From: Tricholoma matsutake
Taxonomy: Eukaryota > Basidiomycota > Agaricomycetes > Agaricales > Tricholomataceae
Assembly: GCA_026075535.2 (NCBI GenBank)
Contig: AP026542.1
Location: forward strand, 806,001-870,000
Direction of reading: 5' to 3'
Length of the DNA stretch: 64,000 nucleotides
Below the pieces are notes generated by a model, which saw nothing but the letters and a program-made list of their open reading frames with translations, did not search any database and was not told the DNA's origin. Below, piece after piece: positions 9,764 through 20,449 of the stretch. A program made the translations under genes and the position numbers. Numbering within the stretch: the first letter of the stretch is position 1; each line of letters begins with the position of its first letter.

Positions 9764-11380
9764 AACTGTAGTAAAATGTTCCCAGCTTGGACAGACAAGC
9801 ACCAGCAAGCCTTCAATGAGATCAAGAAGGCTGTTGTGAGCTGGGAATGCCTTACTACAATTGACTATGAGTTGATGCCTGACCACAAGATCTTCATAAC
9901 CACAGATGCAAGTGATTATCAATTGGGCACCACCCTATCCTTTGGGATGACTTGGGAAACTGCCTGTCCAGTAGGTTTTGACTCCATGACACTTAAAGGT
10001 GTGGAACTCAATTACCCAGTTCATGAGAAGGAAATGCTGGCTATCATCTGTGCCCTCCAGAAGTGGCACTCCAAGTTGATTGGTCTTCCGTTCATCATCT
10101 ACACTGATCACAAGACATTGGCGAACTTCAACACACAACAAGACCTCAGTCAATGTCAGGTGTGGTGGATGGAATTTATGTCCCAATACAATTGCAAGAT
10201 TGTTTATATCAAAGGAGAAGACAACTGCATGGCTGATGCTCTTTCTCATACTTTTTTTGACATTGATGACCATGCCTCAATACTATATCCACCAGATAAC
10301 TCAGACCCAGTCACTTTCATCTACAGTTCAGATGACAACGTGTTCACATGTGCAAATGTTCTGACTTCCTGTCACATCACTCACAACTTGGTGTTACCAA
10401 TTGCATCAACATTATCCATCACTGCTGATGCCAAACTGCTGTCCTCTATTCAGAATGGATACAGAGATGACCCTTGGTGCAAACAAATTAAAGAAGCAGA
10501 GTTTTTACCTCATGGTATTCAGGAGATTGACAGTTTGCTTTATGCTGGACAATGCCTTATCATTTCAAGGGCATCAAATGTGCATGAACCATTATTCCAC
10601 CTTGCTCATGATGTTCTAGAACACTTTGGATTTTCAAAGTCATATGGATCATTACAGGAATCTTTCTATTGGCCCAACATGCAGAGAGACCTTGAACAAG
10701 TGTATGTATCTGTGTGCACCAATTGCCAAAGGAACAAGCCTATGACTAAGAAACCAATGGGACCCCTACATCCCCTTCCAATACCTGATCAAAGGGGAGA
10801 TTTTGTGGTGATGAATTTCATTGGACTGCTTCCAGAAGACAAAGGTTTTAATTGCATCATGACATTCACCAACTGTCTCAACCAGCTCACTCCTACCTGG
10901 ACTGACATCTGTGCAGAAGACCTTGCAGTGATATTTTTTGATGAGTGGTACTGCAATAATGGTCTCCCTCTTGAGATCATTTCAGACCACGATAAGCTTT
11001 TCATTTCAAAGTTTTGGCAGGCATTACACAAAGTAATGGGGGTTAAATTGAAGATGTTGACAGTGTATGTACCATCCTCAATCTGATGGTGCAAGCAATA
11101 AAACCAACAAAGCAATCAACCAATGTCTCTGATTCCATCTTGAGAGAAAACAGTCAGGCTGGTGCTGAGTGCTGCCATGCATACATTTCGATATGATGAA
11201 CACCATTAACACTTCAACAGAATTTTCTCCATTCCAACTTTGTATGGGTCATAGTCCTCATGTAATCCCTCCCCTCATTCAGACAACTGATGGTTCCTTA
11301 CACAGTGAGACCCATGGATGTGGAAAATCATCCAGTAATTCAGCCACTGAGGTGAAGGAATTGAGTAGAAAGTCATCTGT
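9764..11380 (+). pseudogene. G4 pol: RNase H and integrase
   Basis: An open frame reads from the T1 junction to 11086, then continues frameshifted. RNase H: FPAWTDKHQQAFNEIK, TTDASDYQLG, NYPVHEKEML, YTDHKTL and GEDNCMADALS. Integrase: an HHCC zinc domain (HLAHDVLEHFG...CTNCQ), then a catalytic core in which the usual MDF is MNFIGLLP (first Asp to Asn) and the second Asp is kept in ISDHDKLF. After 11086 a one-base shift gives the YHPQSDG equivalent, with the catalytic Glu position not preserved. Arg positions expected in the family are Cys, Gln, His or Trp (for example SQCQVWWMEF for the usual SRRQARWMEF), the signature of CpG decay. The RT and everything upstream are missing (left of T1). Confidence 0.82.
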
Positions 11381-11839
11381 TTTGGGTAGAATTTCCATCC
11401 TTTGTGGCCATTGAAAAAGAATAAAAATCATCTGATTTTTGGGGAAAAACATACCCTAAAAGTTGTGAACATTCCCCCTCAGAATGGATGAGTTAAGAGG
11501 TTGAAAACACCTCGAAATTTGTCCATATTCATACCCCATTGAATTTATCCCTTGGGATGACTTCCATCTTCTAAATGGGGTAATTCACACCATGAGACTC
11601 CTTTCGACTATGGGATGGTTTTCATCCCATCAAGGGCAAAAAAAAACCCTCTGTCCAGGTTAAATTTTTTCAGAGTGGAAGAATATTCATCTGCTTTGTT
11701 TAGTTTCATTATCAGTTTCAAACTTTTAGTAGTGAATTTTCAATCAGCTACAGGCAGATGTTGGTCTCGCAGGTTTTGTACAACTCAGTATATTGCATCT
11801 AAACTAACTATGTATATTTTAAACAAAAAATAAGAAATG

Positions 11840-11890
11840 AAGATAAGATAAATTACCTGGTCCCAAACGACTCTAGTCATCATTTGGGCC
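11840..11890 (-). other. Intron-like module (copy b)
   Basis: Palindrome 11862-11888 with CCCAAACGA and TCATTTGGG arms, readable on the minus strand as AQMMTRVVWDQ. A donor-like GTAATTTATC follows on the minus strand at about 11855; no clean acceptor with a branch site is visible. A degenerate copy. Confidence 0.45.
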
Positions 11891-13138
11891 CATGAAGAGT
11901 TGCTTGGGGGTGGGCAGTGTGTTGTTCCTGTTGTCATCATCATCTTCGTTGTCATGGTCTCATCATCTGCATTCCCCATTGTTTGCTCCTTGTCCTGGTT
12001 GTCCCCTTCATCCCTGTCATTGTCATCCTCATTGTCCTTGCTGTCACCATTGCCCTGGTGCTGGTCCTTGGTGTTGTTGTCCTCATGCCTGTCATCCCCT
12101 GGTCCTGGCATTGTCTCATCTTCTGGTCGTTGTCCCCATTGTCCTGTTCTTGGCAGTGGTTGTCCTTGTGGTCCTTGTGGTCCACTGTGGCCATTGTCAT
12201 GGTTTTGCCTTCCTCGTGGTTGTGGGTGCTGTTCTTGTCATCCCCATTGTCAGTGCTGTTGCAGTTTGTGTTGGCATCATCATTCTTGTTGTCCTGGTCC
12301 TGTCTGCCATTGGTGTTGGGGTGTTTGTAGTTGGTGTTGCCTGGCCCTGTTTCCTTTGTTCCATTGCTGTTGTCATCCTGAGTGGGTTGGGTCATTGGTG
12401 GTGCATCTTGTTATGCCATTCCGCCATTGTGGCAGTGGTGTTGCCTGTTTCAAGAGGTGGTGGGGTGGTTAGTGGCAGATGGCAGCATTGGGGGTGTTTT
12501 GTGTGCTTACCTTGTAGGTACCCAGCTACCTGGGCCACATGGTACCTCCCTGGGGTCTCTTAACCTCAACCAACCCCCCTCACATCCCATTTGGATGGGG
12601 AGGAGGGTGTAGGCATGCATCATGCATCATCATTGTAAAAGTAGTAGATAACCTAAAAATAACAGAAAAAAACTTGTTAGAACTTCAAAAACTACAAAAA
12701 CAACAATAAAAATACTTAGTTTCCAAGGCCCCTCAACACATGTCAATGGCTGTCAACATCCAAATCCATGTGTGACATGGCACTCTTGCAGCCATGCAGT
12801 TCATTGTTGGTGTTTGTGGCTGTTGATGGCAGTGGGAGGTGGTTGGTGGTGGTGGGAGGCAGCAGGCTTGACCGTTGATGGTGTGGTGATGGTGGTAGGA
12901 GTGGAAGTGAGAGAGCATGTGAACATGTCAGACCTTGGTTGATATTGCATGTGAAGTTGAAATCTCAGGTGTGCCGGGTATAGATACAACCTGTGACTTG
13001 CTGCATGAGGGCAGGTTGAAATGACTTGACTAGCACAATGCATAGATGATGAAATTAAGCCTGCTGTGGTATAAAATAATGACTGAGCAAAAAAAAAACA
13101 TTCCATCTATTTGATGAAGTATTAAAAGCACCCCTACA

Positions 13139-13490
13139 ATTCATTCATTTTCAAGAAGAAATTTCATCCTACTCACTTATGAAAAAGTTGTAATAAAATA
13201 AGTCTGACTTCCATCCATTTGAGGTTTGAAATCTACAGTATTAAAACCACCTATAATTCATTCATTTTCAAGAAGAAATTCCATCCTACTCACTTATGAA
13301 AAAGTTGTAATAAAATATGGCTGACTTCCATCCATTTGAGGTTTGAAATCTACAGTATTAAAACCACCCCTATAATTCATTCATTTACAAGAAGAAATTT
13401 CATCCTATTCATTTATGAAAAAGTTGTAATAAAATATGTCTGAATTCCATCCATTTGAGGTTTGAAATCTACAGTATGAAAATTCATCCC
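13139..13490. repeat. 119-bp tandem repeat, three copies
   Basis: Units start at about 13141, 13259 and 13379, each with ATTCATTCATTTTCAAGAAG, a TCATCCTACTCACTTATG segment and GAGGTTTGAAATCTACAG. Copies differ by a few substitutions. Within T7. Confidence 0.85.
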
Positions 13491-13572
13491 AAGTTCATCC
13501 ATTATATATCCATCCATTTACATTAGATATTTCCCATTTTCTTACTTGAATGGCTGAAATCCATACTCTACC

Positions 13573-14120
13573 AGTCTCACAGTGTTAGAAGACATCCATA
13601 CTCAATATGTGATTCATTATTTGCAGTTAGACATGAAGGAAGCTCTACACAACATGACTTGTGCTAAGATCTCCCAGTCTCTTGCTGCTAACAAACAGTG
13701 TTCTAATGAATTTCCTTTTGAAAAGGGAAAGCAAATGATTCTGTCCACACTGCACCACAGATGAGGATACATATCTAAAGAAGAGAAATGCATTGTAAAG
13801 TTCATGCCTCAATACAACAGGCCATATCTCATTACTGATACCACCCCTGAAATTTCTACCATCACTGTCACTGTTGAACTTCCTAACAACCCTAATGCCT
13901 TCCCAACTGTTCATCGAAAACAACAGATCTCTGTTCCCATCTTGTGATTTGGAGAAACCTGCACCTCCCATCATTGACAGTTCTGAAGAATATTTCATTG
14001 ACTGCATCCTTGATGAATGGAAATGTGGACATGGGGTACAATATCTGGTGTGCTGGCAAGATTACAGCCCTGAAGACAATTGATGGTCACCTGGGCACAA
14101 GCTCAATGACTGGTATGGAA
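13573..14120 (+). pseudogene. G4 integrase C-terminus and chromodomain
   Basis: 13582-13764 encodes the helical linker and SH3-like start (DMKEALHNMTCAKISQSLAA, EFPFEKGKQMILSTLH). 13801-13920 continues with KFMPQYNRPYLI and VELPNNPNAF. A chromodomain follows in another frame (13960-14083): EYFIDCILDEW, GVQYLVCWQDYSPEDN. The chromodomain probably directs insertion to heterochromatin, as in other chromoviruses. Several stops and frame changes; inactive. It is separated from the catalytic core by T7. Confidence 0.72.
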
Positions 14121-14287
14121 GAATGTAGTTGCTAATAGTTAGTATCTTCTTCTTTCTCTCACAGACTGGTAGCTTTTACCCACTGGGGTTTTTAATGCAC
14201 CTGGACTCATGCCAATGTTTTTTTTTACTTACCTTCCATTGTGGGTCTGAAATTTTTATGGGGGGGAGGGGGAGGGGAGGGGGAGGG

Positions 14288-14520
14288 TGTAAGGATGACA
14301 CTTATTTATACTTATTTTCTATCAACCTCAGACTCACATCCTCAGACATTGCATCATCATCACTCTCTTATCTTACCATCATCATCATCATCCATACTCA
14401 TACCATAGAGCTCTCTATTGCAATCCATGACTTGAGCCTGCTCTGTTGTTGTTCCTCTCTCTCTCTCTTCATTGATCTCCCCTTTTAGTGAATCTTGCAC
14501 CTGTACAGTGTGAGATTACA
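14288..14520 (+). repeat. G4 3' LTR (probable)
   Basis: Starts TGTAAGGATGACAC directly after a long G-rich polypurine tract (about 14261-14287) and ends at ...GATTACA, giving TGTAA/TTACA inverted ends. No second copy is in the window, so the boundary rests on the tract and the terminal inverted repeat. Confidence 0.6.
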
Positions 14521-14555
14521 ATATTATTTATTTGATATAGCTTAGTGTATAAAAC

Positions 14556-16210
14556 TCAATGTACTGTAGTAGACATGCTCTTTGAGCACTTATACAAATG
14601 GGCTCTGTTAAGCTGGTCATCTGCAGCTTCTGGGTGAGGGCTCCACTTTGAGGATAATTCCAACAGGCCAGCAGACACAACATCCACCACTGGAAGATCA
14701 TGATCATCAAGGTAATGATCTTTCTTGTAAACATAAACCTTGTGATGGTTGAGGCTTTCCATCAGGTCTGGGAGATCATATGTCAAGTCCAATGGGTGGT
14801 GAGCAGTGCCATTGTCAATTCCAAGCATTTGCTTGAAATTGTAGGCAAGTTGTCAAAGAACATTTATGCATGGGGAAATCATTTCCAGCCACTCCCATGA
14901 TACAGAGCTCCCATGATAGAAATTCTTAAAGAATTGTATGCACATACACATATGGGTAGTGTGGAGTGTCAAATATCTTAATCCAAAAGTTCATATGTTC
15001 CTGCATTAGATCAACTTCTACCCATGAGTTTGGATTACCAGCTGGATTGATAAGCCAGTTATTAAACACAATATTGCTGCCAAGAACTATGTGTTGAGTT
15101 ACAACTGAAGTAAAAACACAGAAAAGACTTACAAGATCTTTTTGGGCCAGACAGAAGTGATGTTATGAATAAGAAGTAACATCTCATAGGCATACTTTGT
15201 ATGTCCACTGCCATGAAAGCTCAGCACCCAGATTTTTAGAATCAACACAACATGACCAGAGTTACCACACTTCACAGCATCAGTAAACTCACACAAGGGT
15301 AATGCATCATGGAGAAATAATATTGCATTTTCAAAAACCATGTCACCAGCTCTTCTATCAGGCAAAGGTGGTGTTTCTTGGGCACAGTGACATTGGTATC
15401 AGAGGCCCATGACAATATCTGTATTTGCAAACTGATGTAAAATTTTGAGTGCATGTTCTTCCAAAGTTGCCCAGGTAAAGTTTTCATTGACATATTTGTG
15501 ACATGAGGTTGACTTTGAAACCAGAAGAGGGCAGTGAAGAACCCTTGCATAGAGTGAGACAAAGATGAGATCATAGCAAGTACAAAATGGCAGAAGAGAG
15601 GTGAGAAGAATTGGTTTACACTGCAGGACTGCATTGTGAAAAGCAAGACAGCCAGGATTTCATGGTCCTGCAGCAGCACTGCCAAAGTGTGTGACAAAAA
15701 AACCATGGACATCTGCCATCTTCACATGAAAGAGACCAGGCATCCATTTACCCCACCCAAAGCCAGAGTAACCCCCCTCATGTCCAGCATGGATATTAAC
15801 AAGTGAGCAGAGTTGAGCAACTGTGAGTTGATCATCACAAAAAACTTTCACTATTTGGAGCCAACCAGAAATCTTTTTAAGTTGGAGTAACTTGAATATA
15901 GCATCAACATCTGCACTATCAATGATAGTAGACTCATCAATGTCTAAGGCAGGTAGTGGATGTAATGGTGTCTGATGTAAATATATTTTGTGTGCACTTT
16001 GAGGAGCCACATGTTTGAGATCCCTTTGGAACTTGTTGAAATAACATGCATATCCTTGAGAGATGCCTTGAACAAGGGCCAAATTGTTGCACATGTCCCA
16101 TTTTCTTGAGCATCTTTCATCAAATTGTCAGAGTTTGTATTTGTTCTGCAGCATGAAACACCATATTAATATTATCATATGAAGTCCCAAATAATCATGT
16201 GGCAGCATCA
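14556..16210 (-). pseudogene. DUF6589-like protein, decayed
   Basis: Reading from about 16200 leftwards: YDNINMVFHAAEQI; then LHPLPALDIDESTIIDSADV and CDDQLTVAQLCSLVNIHAGH with FGWGKWMPGLFHVKMADVHG (15660-16094); a middle part (15272-15712); ENAILFLHDALPLCEFTDAV and VVLILKIWVLSFHGSG (15129-15365); NPNSWVEVDLMQEHMNFWI (about 15000-15060); and HHKVYVYKKDHYLDDHDLPV (14556-14828). This order matches the DUF6589 proteins that occur in many copies in Agaricomycete genomes, as I recall them. Frames are broken by shifts, stops and probable introns. Its biochemical role is unknown. G4 ends 36 bp from its 3' side. Confidence 0.7.
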
Positions 16211-16429
16211 ATACCTGAAAACATTGATCTTTCACCTGATAGTCAGCATGAGGGGGGGTCTGCAGGAGACACACCGCCTATGGGTGTAACAGGTTCAGAT
16301 GATATGCTTGACTCTTGAGCCCAGGAAAAAGCATAAAAGAAATGTGTTAGAGGGAGATATTGATAATAATGCACCATGAAAGATGTGTGGAATTTATATC
16401 AACTATAAAAACCTTCATGATCCTTTTCA
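16211..16429. other. Short stretch with no assigned gene
   Basis: Between the DUF6589-like gene and Copia-3. It may hold the 5' part of either; I see no convincing coding match. Confidence 0.4.
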
Positions 16430-16562
16430 GAAGAGGAAGCCAAGGATAGTTTACTGACAATAGAAGAAGTCTATGCAATTATAGCTGGAAATGGACTTAC
16501 TAGTCTTAAGGATGCCAAGAATCCCCCCTAACTGGCCTGAATGGGAAATTGCCATACAAAAT
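16430..16562 (+). pseudogene. Copia-3 pol, segment 1 (start of RT)
   Basis: Encodes EEVYAIIAGNGLTSLKDAKN, then after a one-base shift NWPEWEIAIQNE. It is interrupted by T2; the frame resumes at 35854 with LNLLKGKGTWELV. The copia RT order across the junction and the duplicated tacaaaat show the two pieces were once continuous. Confidence 0.8.
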
Positions 16563-16852
16563 GAGGTCTTTACTGTCCCCCATGTATTCCATGCAGAATC
16601 CAAGTCAGTCCACATGGAATAGTAACTCACCAAATGATTGATCTTATTAGTGCAATATAAGATCAGATTCCATTCAAAATCCTAGTCAGTCTGTATGGAA
16701 TCTGTGCTATTTTCTCAGAATCCATGACTTTTTTGAGTGTCCTAGTCCAAGCAAATCTTGACAGCACAGACTAGGACTTGGTTGGAGTCCATATGGACTG
16801 AAATAGACAGTCTGTGTTCCATTTTAAGGTGTAGCAAAAGTTGACCCAGAGA

Positions 16853-16923
16853 GGACTTGAACCCTGAGCCAAATGGTCACAACAGGAACATGGGAACATG
16901 AGCCACAATTAACCACTACACCA
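16853..16923 (-). promoter_or_regulatory. tRNA-like A and B boxes, left arm of T2
   Basis: On the minus strand: A box TGGTGTAGTGG (16913-16923) and B box GGTTCAAGTCC (16853-16863), 49 bp apart; both fit the consensus well. They point left, towards the T2 terminus about 290 bp away. Confidence 0.65.
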
Positions 16924-17049
16924 AAAACACTTGTGGCAGATTAGTGACTATTCCAACATGAGACATGCAGCAGGCACATGGTTTAATTGGGTCATGTGAC
17001 TTTCAAGATGTGTCAACAATCTTTGTTGATCAATGAAGATGCTGCTGCC

Positions 17050-17391
17050 TGTTGAGAATGCTCATTATCACACCGTGAGCATACACGATCACACATCTGA
17101 TGTGTGTACTATTTACAGCTTATCTCTTTGATGCATCATTTCATAAGTCCCTTTGTGCTATTTATTCCTTTCATTCTTTGTGTAGCTGGCCTCACATATA
17201 TATAGAGTAGACAGTCAACCGTTCACCTCAGTCACTTATACACAGACTGAGGTGAGTGCATTTGTTATTACTCAATTATGTACTGTACCTATAGTTAAAC
17301 TCTGATAACACTAGGTACAGTACTTGTATTACAGAGTCACTTATACACAGACTGAGTTAAACTCTGATAATGCTAGGATTGATTTTCTATA
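17050..17391 (+). repeat. Copia-1 5' LTR
   Basis: 342 bp, TGTTGAGAATG...TTTTCTATA. It contains a TATATATAGAG promoter-like element (17197-17207) and two copies of CAGTCACTTATACACAGAC-type sequence. Very similar to 33919-34270. Confidence 0.92.
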
Positions 17392-17402
17392 GGTTATGGG
17401 CC
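17392..17402 (+). other. Copia-1 primer binding site (half-tRNA-iMet type)
   Basis: GGTTATGGGCC directly abuts the LTR end. It is complementary, with one mismatch, to the anticodon arm of initiator methionine tRNA (...GGCTCATAACC...), the primer used by copia-like elements that prime from a cleaved tRNA. Confidence 0.6.
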
Positions 17403-17608
17403 AATCTCATTGTTAGAAACAACAATAGAAAACTTCCTAGCCACTCGACAATATATGTCATCTGGTGCCTCTTCTTTTGATCAATCATCTTGATCACTCT
17501 TGCCATCCCAGATCATGGACTTTACTCTGTGCACAACCCTATAATTCTGGTGTGTGTGCTCCCTTTGTCACTGCTACACATCTTCCTGCCACTCCACATT
17601 AGCCTGTC

Positions 17609-18561
17609 ATGGTCAAGTCAACTATGGCTTCTGATCCTACTGCCCCATCCATCCCACTCATCAAATTATCTGTCCAGTATGTCAGCAAGAAGCTCAATAA
17701 ACTCAAGTCTAACTACAAAGAATGGTGCAAAGAAATCACCATTGCTCTCACTCTCAACAGTCTCTATGACTATGTCACTGGTGATATCACTCAACCACCC
17801 TCATCTGATTACTGTGCCCTCACGAATTGGAAGGCCAACTCCCATTAAGCCTATGCCTTTCTAGTGTCTAGTGTTGCTCCCTCTGAGCATCCATTTATTG
17901 ATATGTTGAAGGGCCCTAATATTAATTGGAAGGCCCTCCAGGATCGACATCAGAAAGAAGGCCCAGTTCGACAGGTGCAACTATTACAGCAGGCCCTATC
18001 CATTCAGTGCATGAAGGACACTCCCCTCCCCGAGACTGCTGAAAAAATCTGCACTCTTATTGAGCATGCTTTTGCCATGGGGGACATTAAAGCTGACCTC
18101 CTTTGCTGTATTCCATTGCTTAGTTCCCTCAGCGAAAATTTCCCCCATGCACAATCCATTATTTCTCATGACACTGGCACCTCCACTGATTCATCACCTT
18201 ATTACACATCCAAAGATATACACATGTTTCTCGAAAATGAGCAGTCTCTTCTTGAGAATGACCACCATAATAATTCCTCAATTGTGCTCTCTGCCCACTC
18301 CAAGCCGTCAAGGCCTCCAAGTTCATATCTTTGCACGAACCCTGTATGTAAGAAGCCTGGGCATACCATTGAGTATTGCATCAAACCTGGCAGCAGCATG
18401 GTGGGCAGGTCTATTGAGGAATCAGTTGCAGCCCAATGGGCGGCACAGGATAAAGGAAAGAAGAACAGTACCTCATCTCAATCAAGCTCCAGGGTTCCTA
18501 TCACTGTGAAAGATGTTAATGGTCAGGCTTTCACTGTCATGATCAACTCTGCCTCAATGGC
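17609..18561 (+). pseudogene. Copia-1 gag
   Basis: Reads from the ATG at 17609 in one frame to the G3 insertion, with a single in-frame TAA at 17846-17848. Landmarks: KLNKLKSNYKEWCKEITIAL near the N-terminus (capsid of the UBN2 type), DTPLPETAEKICTLIEHAF, and a zinc knuckle with wider spacing, CTNPVCKKPGHTIEYC (C-X4-C-X4-H-X4-C). The frame continues after G3 at 27342 without a shift (SASMA then PPPDPPVAHV), so the insertion hit an open gag-pol frame. Confidence 0.85.
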
Positions 18562-19255
18562 TGTTAAGGGCAAAGCCTCAACCACTCAATCTAGTTGATG
18601 TCTTTTGATGAGGTGCTTCCTCGACGGGTCATTCAGCACTAGTCTTACTTGGAGCGTCCAACATAAGATAGGTAGTGCACTCTAGCAGGGCTTCTGCATA
18701 GAGTTGTTCAGGTTCATGCACTAAGGGGCTTCCTTAGTGGTTTTGAGTAAGTTTGTGAGTTGCAAGTTAAGGCTGTAGATTGCCTATATCTAAACTAAGG
18801 ACATTCCTACTACAAGTCGCAGTACTTATACTAATAGGAAGGTCCTTATCATCCAATTGGAAAGGTAGATGTGTATCAGGTATGAATAGAAACAATAAGT
18901 CTCATGCCTTGCATGAGGCGTCCGATGTCATGGAGTGTTGCGGTGCAGCCAGTCAGGAAACAATAAGAGATAAGCCTCATGCCTAGCATGAGGCGTCTGA
19001 TGTCATGGACCTCATGTCAAGGGGCTGTCGTATCACAGCATGTGTGGGAATGGGTTCAGGTGCATGGAGTCACCATGCATCAAGGGTGCCTTCCATGGGA
19101 AGGGGATCGAATGCATGCAGTCGGCATGCATCGTGCATGTGTCTGGTGTCAAGGACATGCCCTAGGCATGAATCAGGTAGTGCCTCCTGTCTGGAGGGGA
19201 TCGTTGGGTCGGTCGGGTTGGTCAGATTCCATGAGTTACAAGGAAAATTGTAACA
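18562..19255 (-). repeat. G3 3' LTR
   Basis: 694 bp. Related to but distinct from the G1 LTR: it shares the CATGAGGCGTC blocks, and in element sense it has hairpins with GGAAGCCCC-type loops (for example ACTAAGGAAGCCCCTTAGT near 18718-18736). It is shorter than the 5' copy, which has an extra stretch of about 74 bp. Confidence 0.9.
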
Positions 19256-19269
19256 TTATCCCCCCCCCG
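19256..19269 (-). other. G3 polypurine tract
   Basis: Directly next to the 3' LTR; on the minus strand it is a run of nine G followed by ATAA. It would prime plus-strand DNA synthesis. Confidence 0.65.
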
Positions 19270-19360
19270 CTATGGTTGAAAGTTCCACACTTTGACCTAA
19301 ATCTTTGTCTCTCCTTCGCGGTCTGATTGGGTATGGTCTGGATATGTGGGTGGGTCAGGG

Positions 19361-19639
19361 TCAAGGGGTGCGGTGGAGGAATAACTCATGTCCGAACTCG
19401 GACCATGATCGGGTTCTTCTAGTTCGTGCTGCCCTAGGCAGTGGTGTCAAGGAGTTGGTGGTGTCATAGGAAGGGGGGTTCTCTGATGGGTGTTGCAAGA
19501 TGGAGAATTCAATGTCTGTAATCAGGGGTTTGGGGGTCGGTCGAAAAATGGCGTAGAGGCAAAATGCAAAGGTCAAGGCTGCCGCTACAGCCAGGGTCAT
19601 GCCAATGATGATGGCGAAGATCGCAATTCCTGCGAGCAT
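19361..19639 (-). CDS. G3 ORF4: small predicted membrane protein with PPSY motif
   Basis: 92 residues from an ATG at 19639 to a stop at 19361, intact. Residues 2-32 form one strongly hydrophobic helix (GIAIFAIIIGMTLAVAAALT, then FAFCLYAIF). A soluble tail follows with ENPPSYDTT, a PPxY-type motif known to bind WW domains of Nedd4-family ubiquitin ligases, and an Arg-rich stretch RAARTRRTR. It lies between ORF3 and the 3' LTR, the position where some retroelements carry an envelope-like gene. It has no recognisable envelope domains and is very small, so that link is only positional. It could also be a captured host fragment. Confidence 0.55.
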   Translation of the reverse strand: MLAGIAIFAIIIGMTLAVAAALTFAFCLYAIFRPTPKPLITDIEFSILQHPSENPPSYDTTNSLTPLPRAARTRRTRSWSEFGHELFLHRTP

Positions 19640-19672
19640 GGGTCTGTCTTGTCATGCCATCATCTTGAGCTC

Positions 19673-20440
19673 TGCCTTTTTAAATCCTCCCATAGGGCTC
19701 TCCTGTCATGTTTTCCATTGCATCATCATCAAAATCATCATAACCTGAGTCAAAGAAGGGTTGCTGACTGTGTTCAGCTTCTCTTTGATCAGTTTCTCAA
19801 TCTTTCTGAGGTTTCTCTGGACAGTTCATCCTATAGTGTCTGGGGCTTTGTGGTTTGCAGTACTTGCAAACGTATTGTTGGCAAATCAGGCTGAAGTGGC
19901 CTATCTGTTGGCAGATGAAACATCTGGCATGTCTCATGTGTGGGGGGGACCATGGTGGTTGGGTCATTTGTGGTTTGGGTTCGGGAGTAGTCAGATCAAT
20001 TACTTCAGGTGCCCTAGGTACAATCTTTGGGTTCTTTGTAGAATGGGAGGAGCCTCCAGAGAGAGCTCATTGTTTGTCTCTGTCGTTCTGCTCACTGAAT
20101 GGCGAGAGCGAGGTCAGTGGTTGTCTGTGCCGATCTAAGGGGGTGTGAGGTCTCTCCTCAGTCATTCTCGGTCTGTCTGACTGTGGTGCAATCATCTCCT
20201 GGATTGTCTGTTCGATCCCCAGGGCATCTACATCGTTCATTGCTTCTTCTAGGTTTTGTTCCATCTGCTCAATAGTGCTAGCATAGTAGAAGCACATCCT
20301 GGCCAGATGGTATCTTGGTGGATTGTGGGCAAGGTGAACGCGAAGGGCATCAGGGTTCAATCAGTTTCGTAGGTATTCTCAGGTGAATCATCGTTTGGCA
20401 GGCATTTTCGGGGAGTGTCATAGTGGGAAGAGGGGGGTTT
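19673..20440 (-). pseudogene. G3 ORF3: double zinc-knuckle protein downstream of the chromodomain
   Basis: One frame runs about 250 codons from near 20430 to a TAA at about 19673, interrupted only by TGA codons, which look like decayed CGA (Arg). N-terminal part: LNPDALRVHLAHNPPRYHLA and an acidic helix with EQMEQNLEEAMNDVDAL. Then a Pro/Thr-rich linker and two adjacent zinc sites: CFICQQIGHFSLIC (CCHC) and CKYCKPQSPRHYRMNC (C-X2-C-X6-H-X4-C). The tail is acidic (GYDDFDDDAME). It is separate from gag, which has its own knuckle. A nucleic-acid-binding role is inferred from the zinc sites; the family is unknown to me. Confidence 0.6.
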
Positions 20441-20449
20441 TGGGTTTCA

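Larger units (their letters stand above)
11385..13572. mobile_element. T7: probable TIR element inside the G4 integrase
   Basis: G4 coding sequence stops making sense at about 11380 and resumes at about 13573. The ends resemble each other in inverted orientation (GGTAGA-A-T... at 11385, ...A-T-TCTACC at 13572, both followed inward by GCCATT). I could not find a convincing target duplication. It contains an intron-like module, a 500-bp CT/GT-rich stretch (11900-12400) that gives long shadow frames, the CACATCCCATTTGGATGGG block (12578-12596), and three 119-bp tandem repeats. Confidence 0.45.

Noticed and set aside
11892..12563. Overlapping 137- to 223-codon frames of hydrophobic/Cys-rich composition
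   Set aside because: They arise from a CT/GT-rich low-complexity stretch open in several frames at once; no domain or conserved start.
11385..13572. A firm target duplication for T7
   Set aside because: No matching 5-11 bp direct repeat at the two proposed ends; boundaries remain approximate.
19361..19639. Retroviral envelope gene
   Set aside because: Only 92 residues, no signal for a surface subunit, fusion peptide or cleavage site; only the position and one membrane helix fit.
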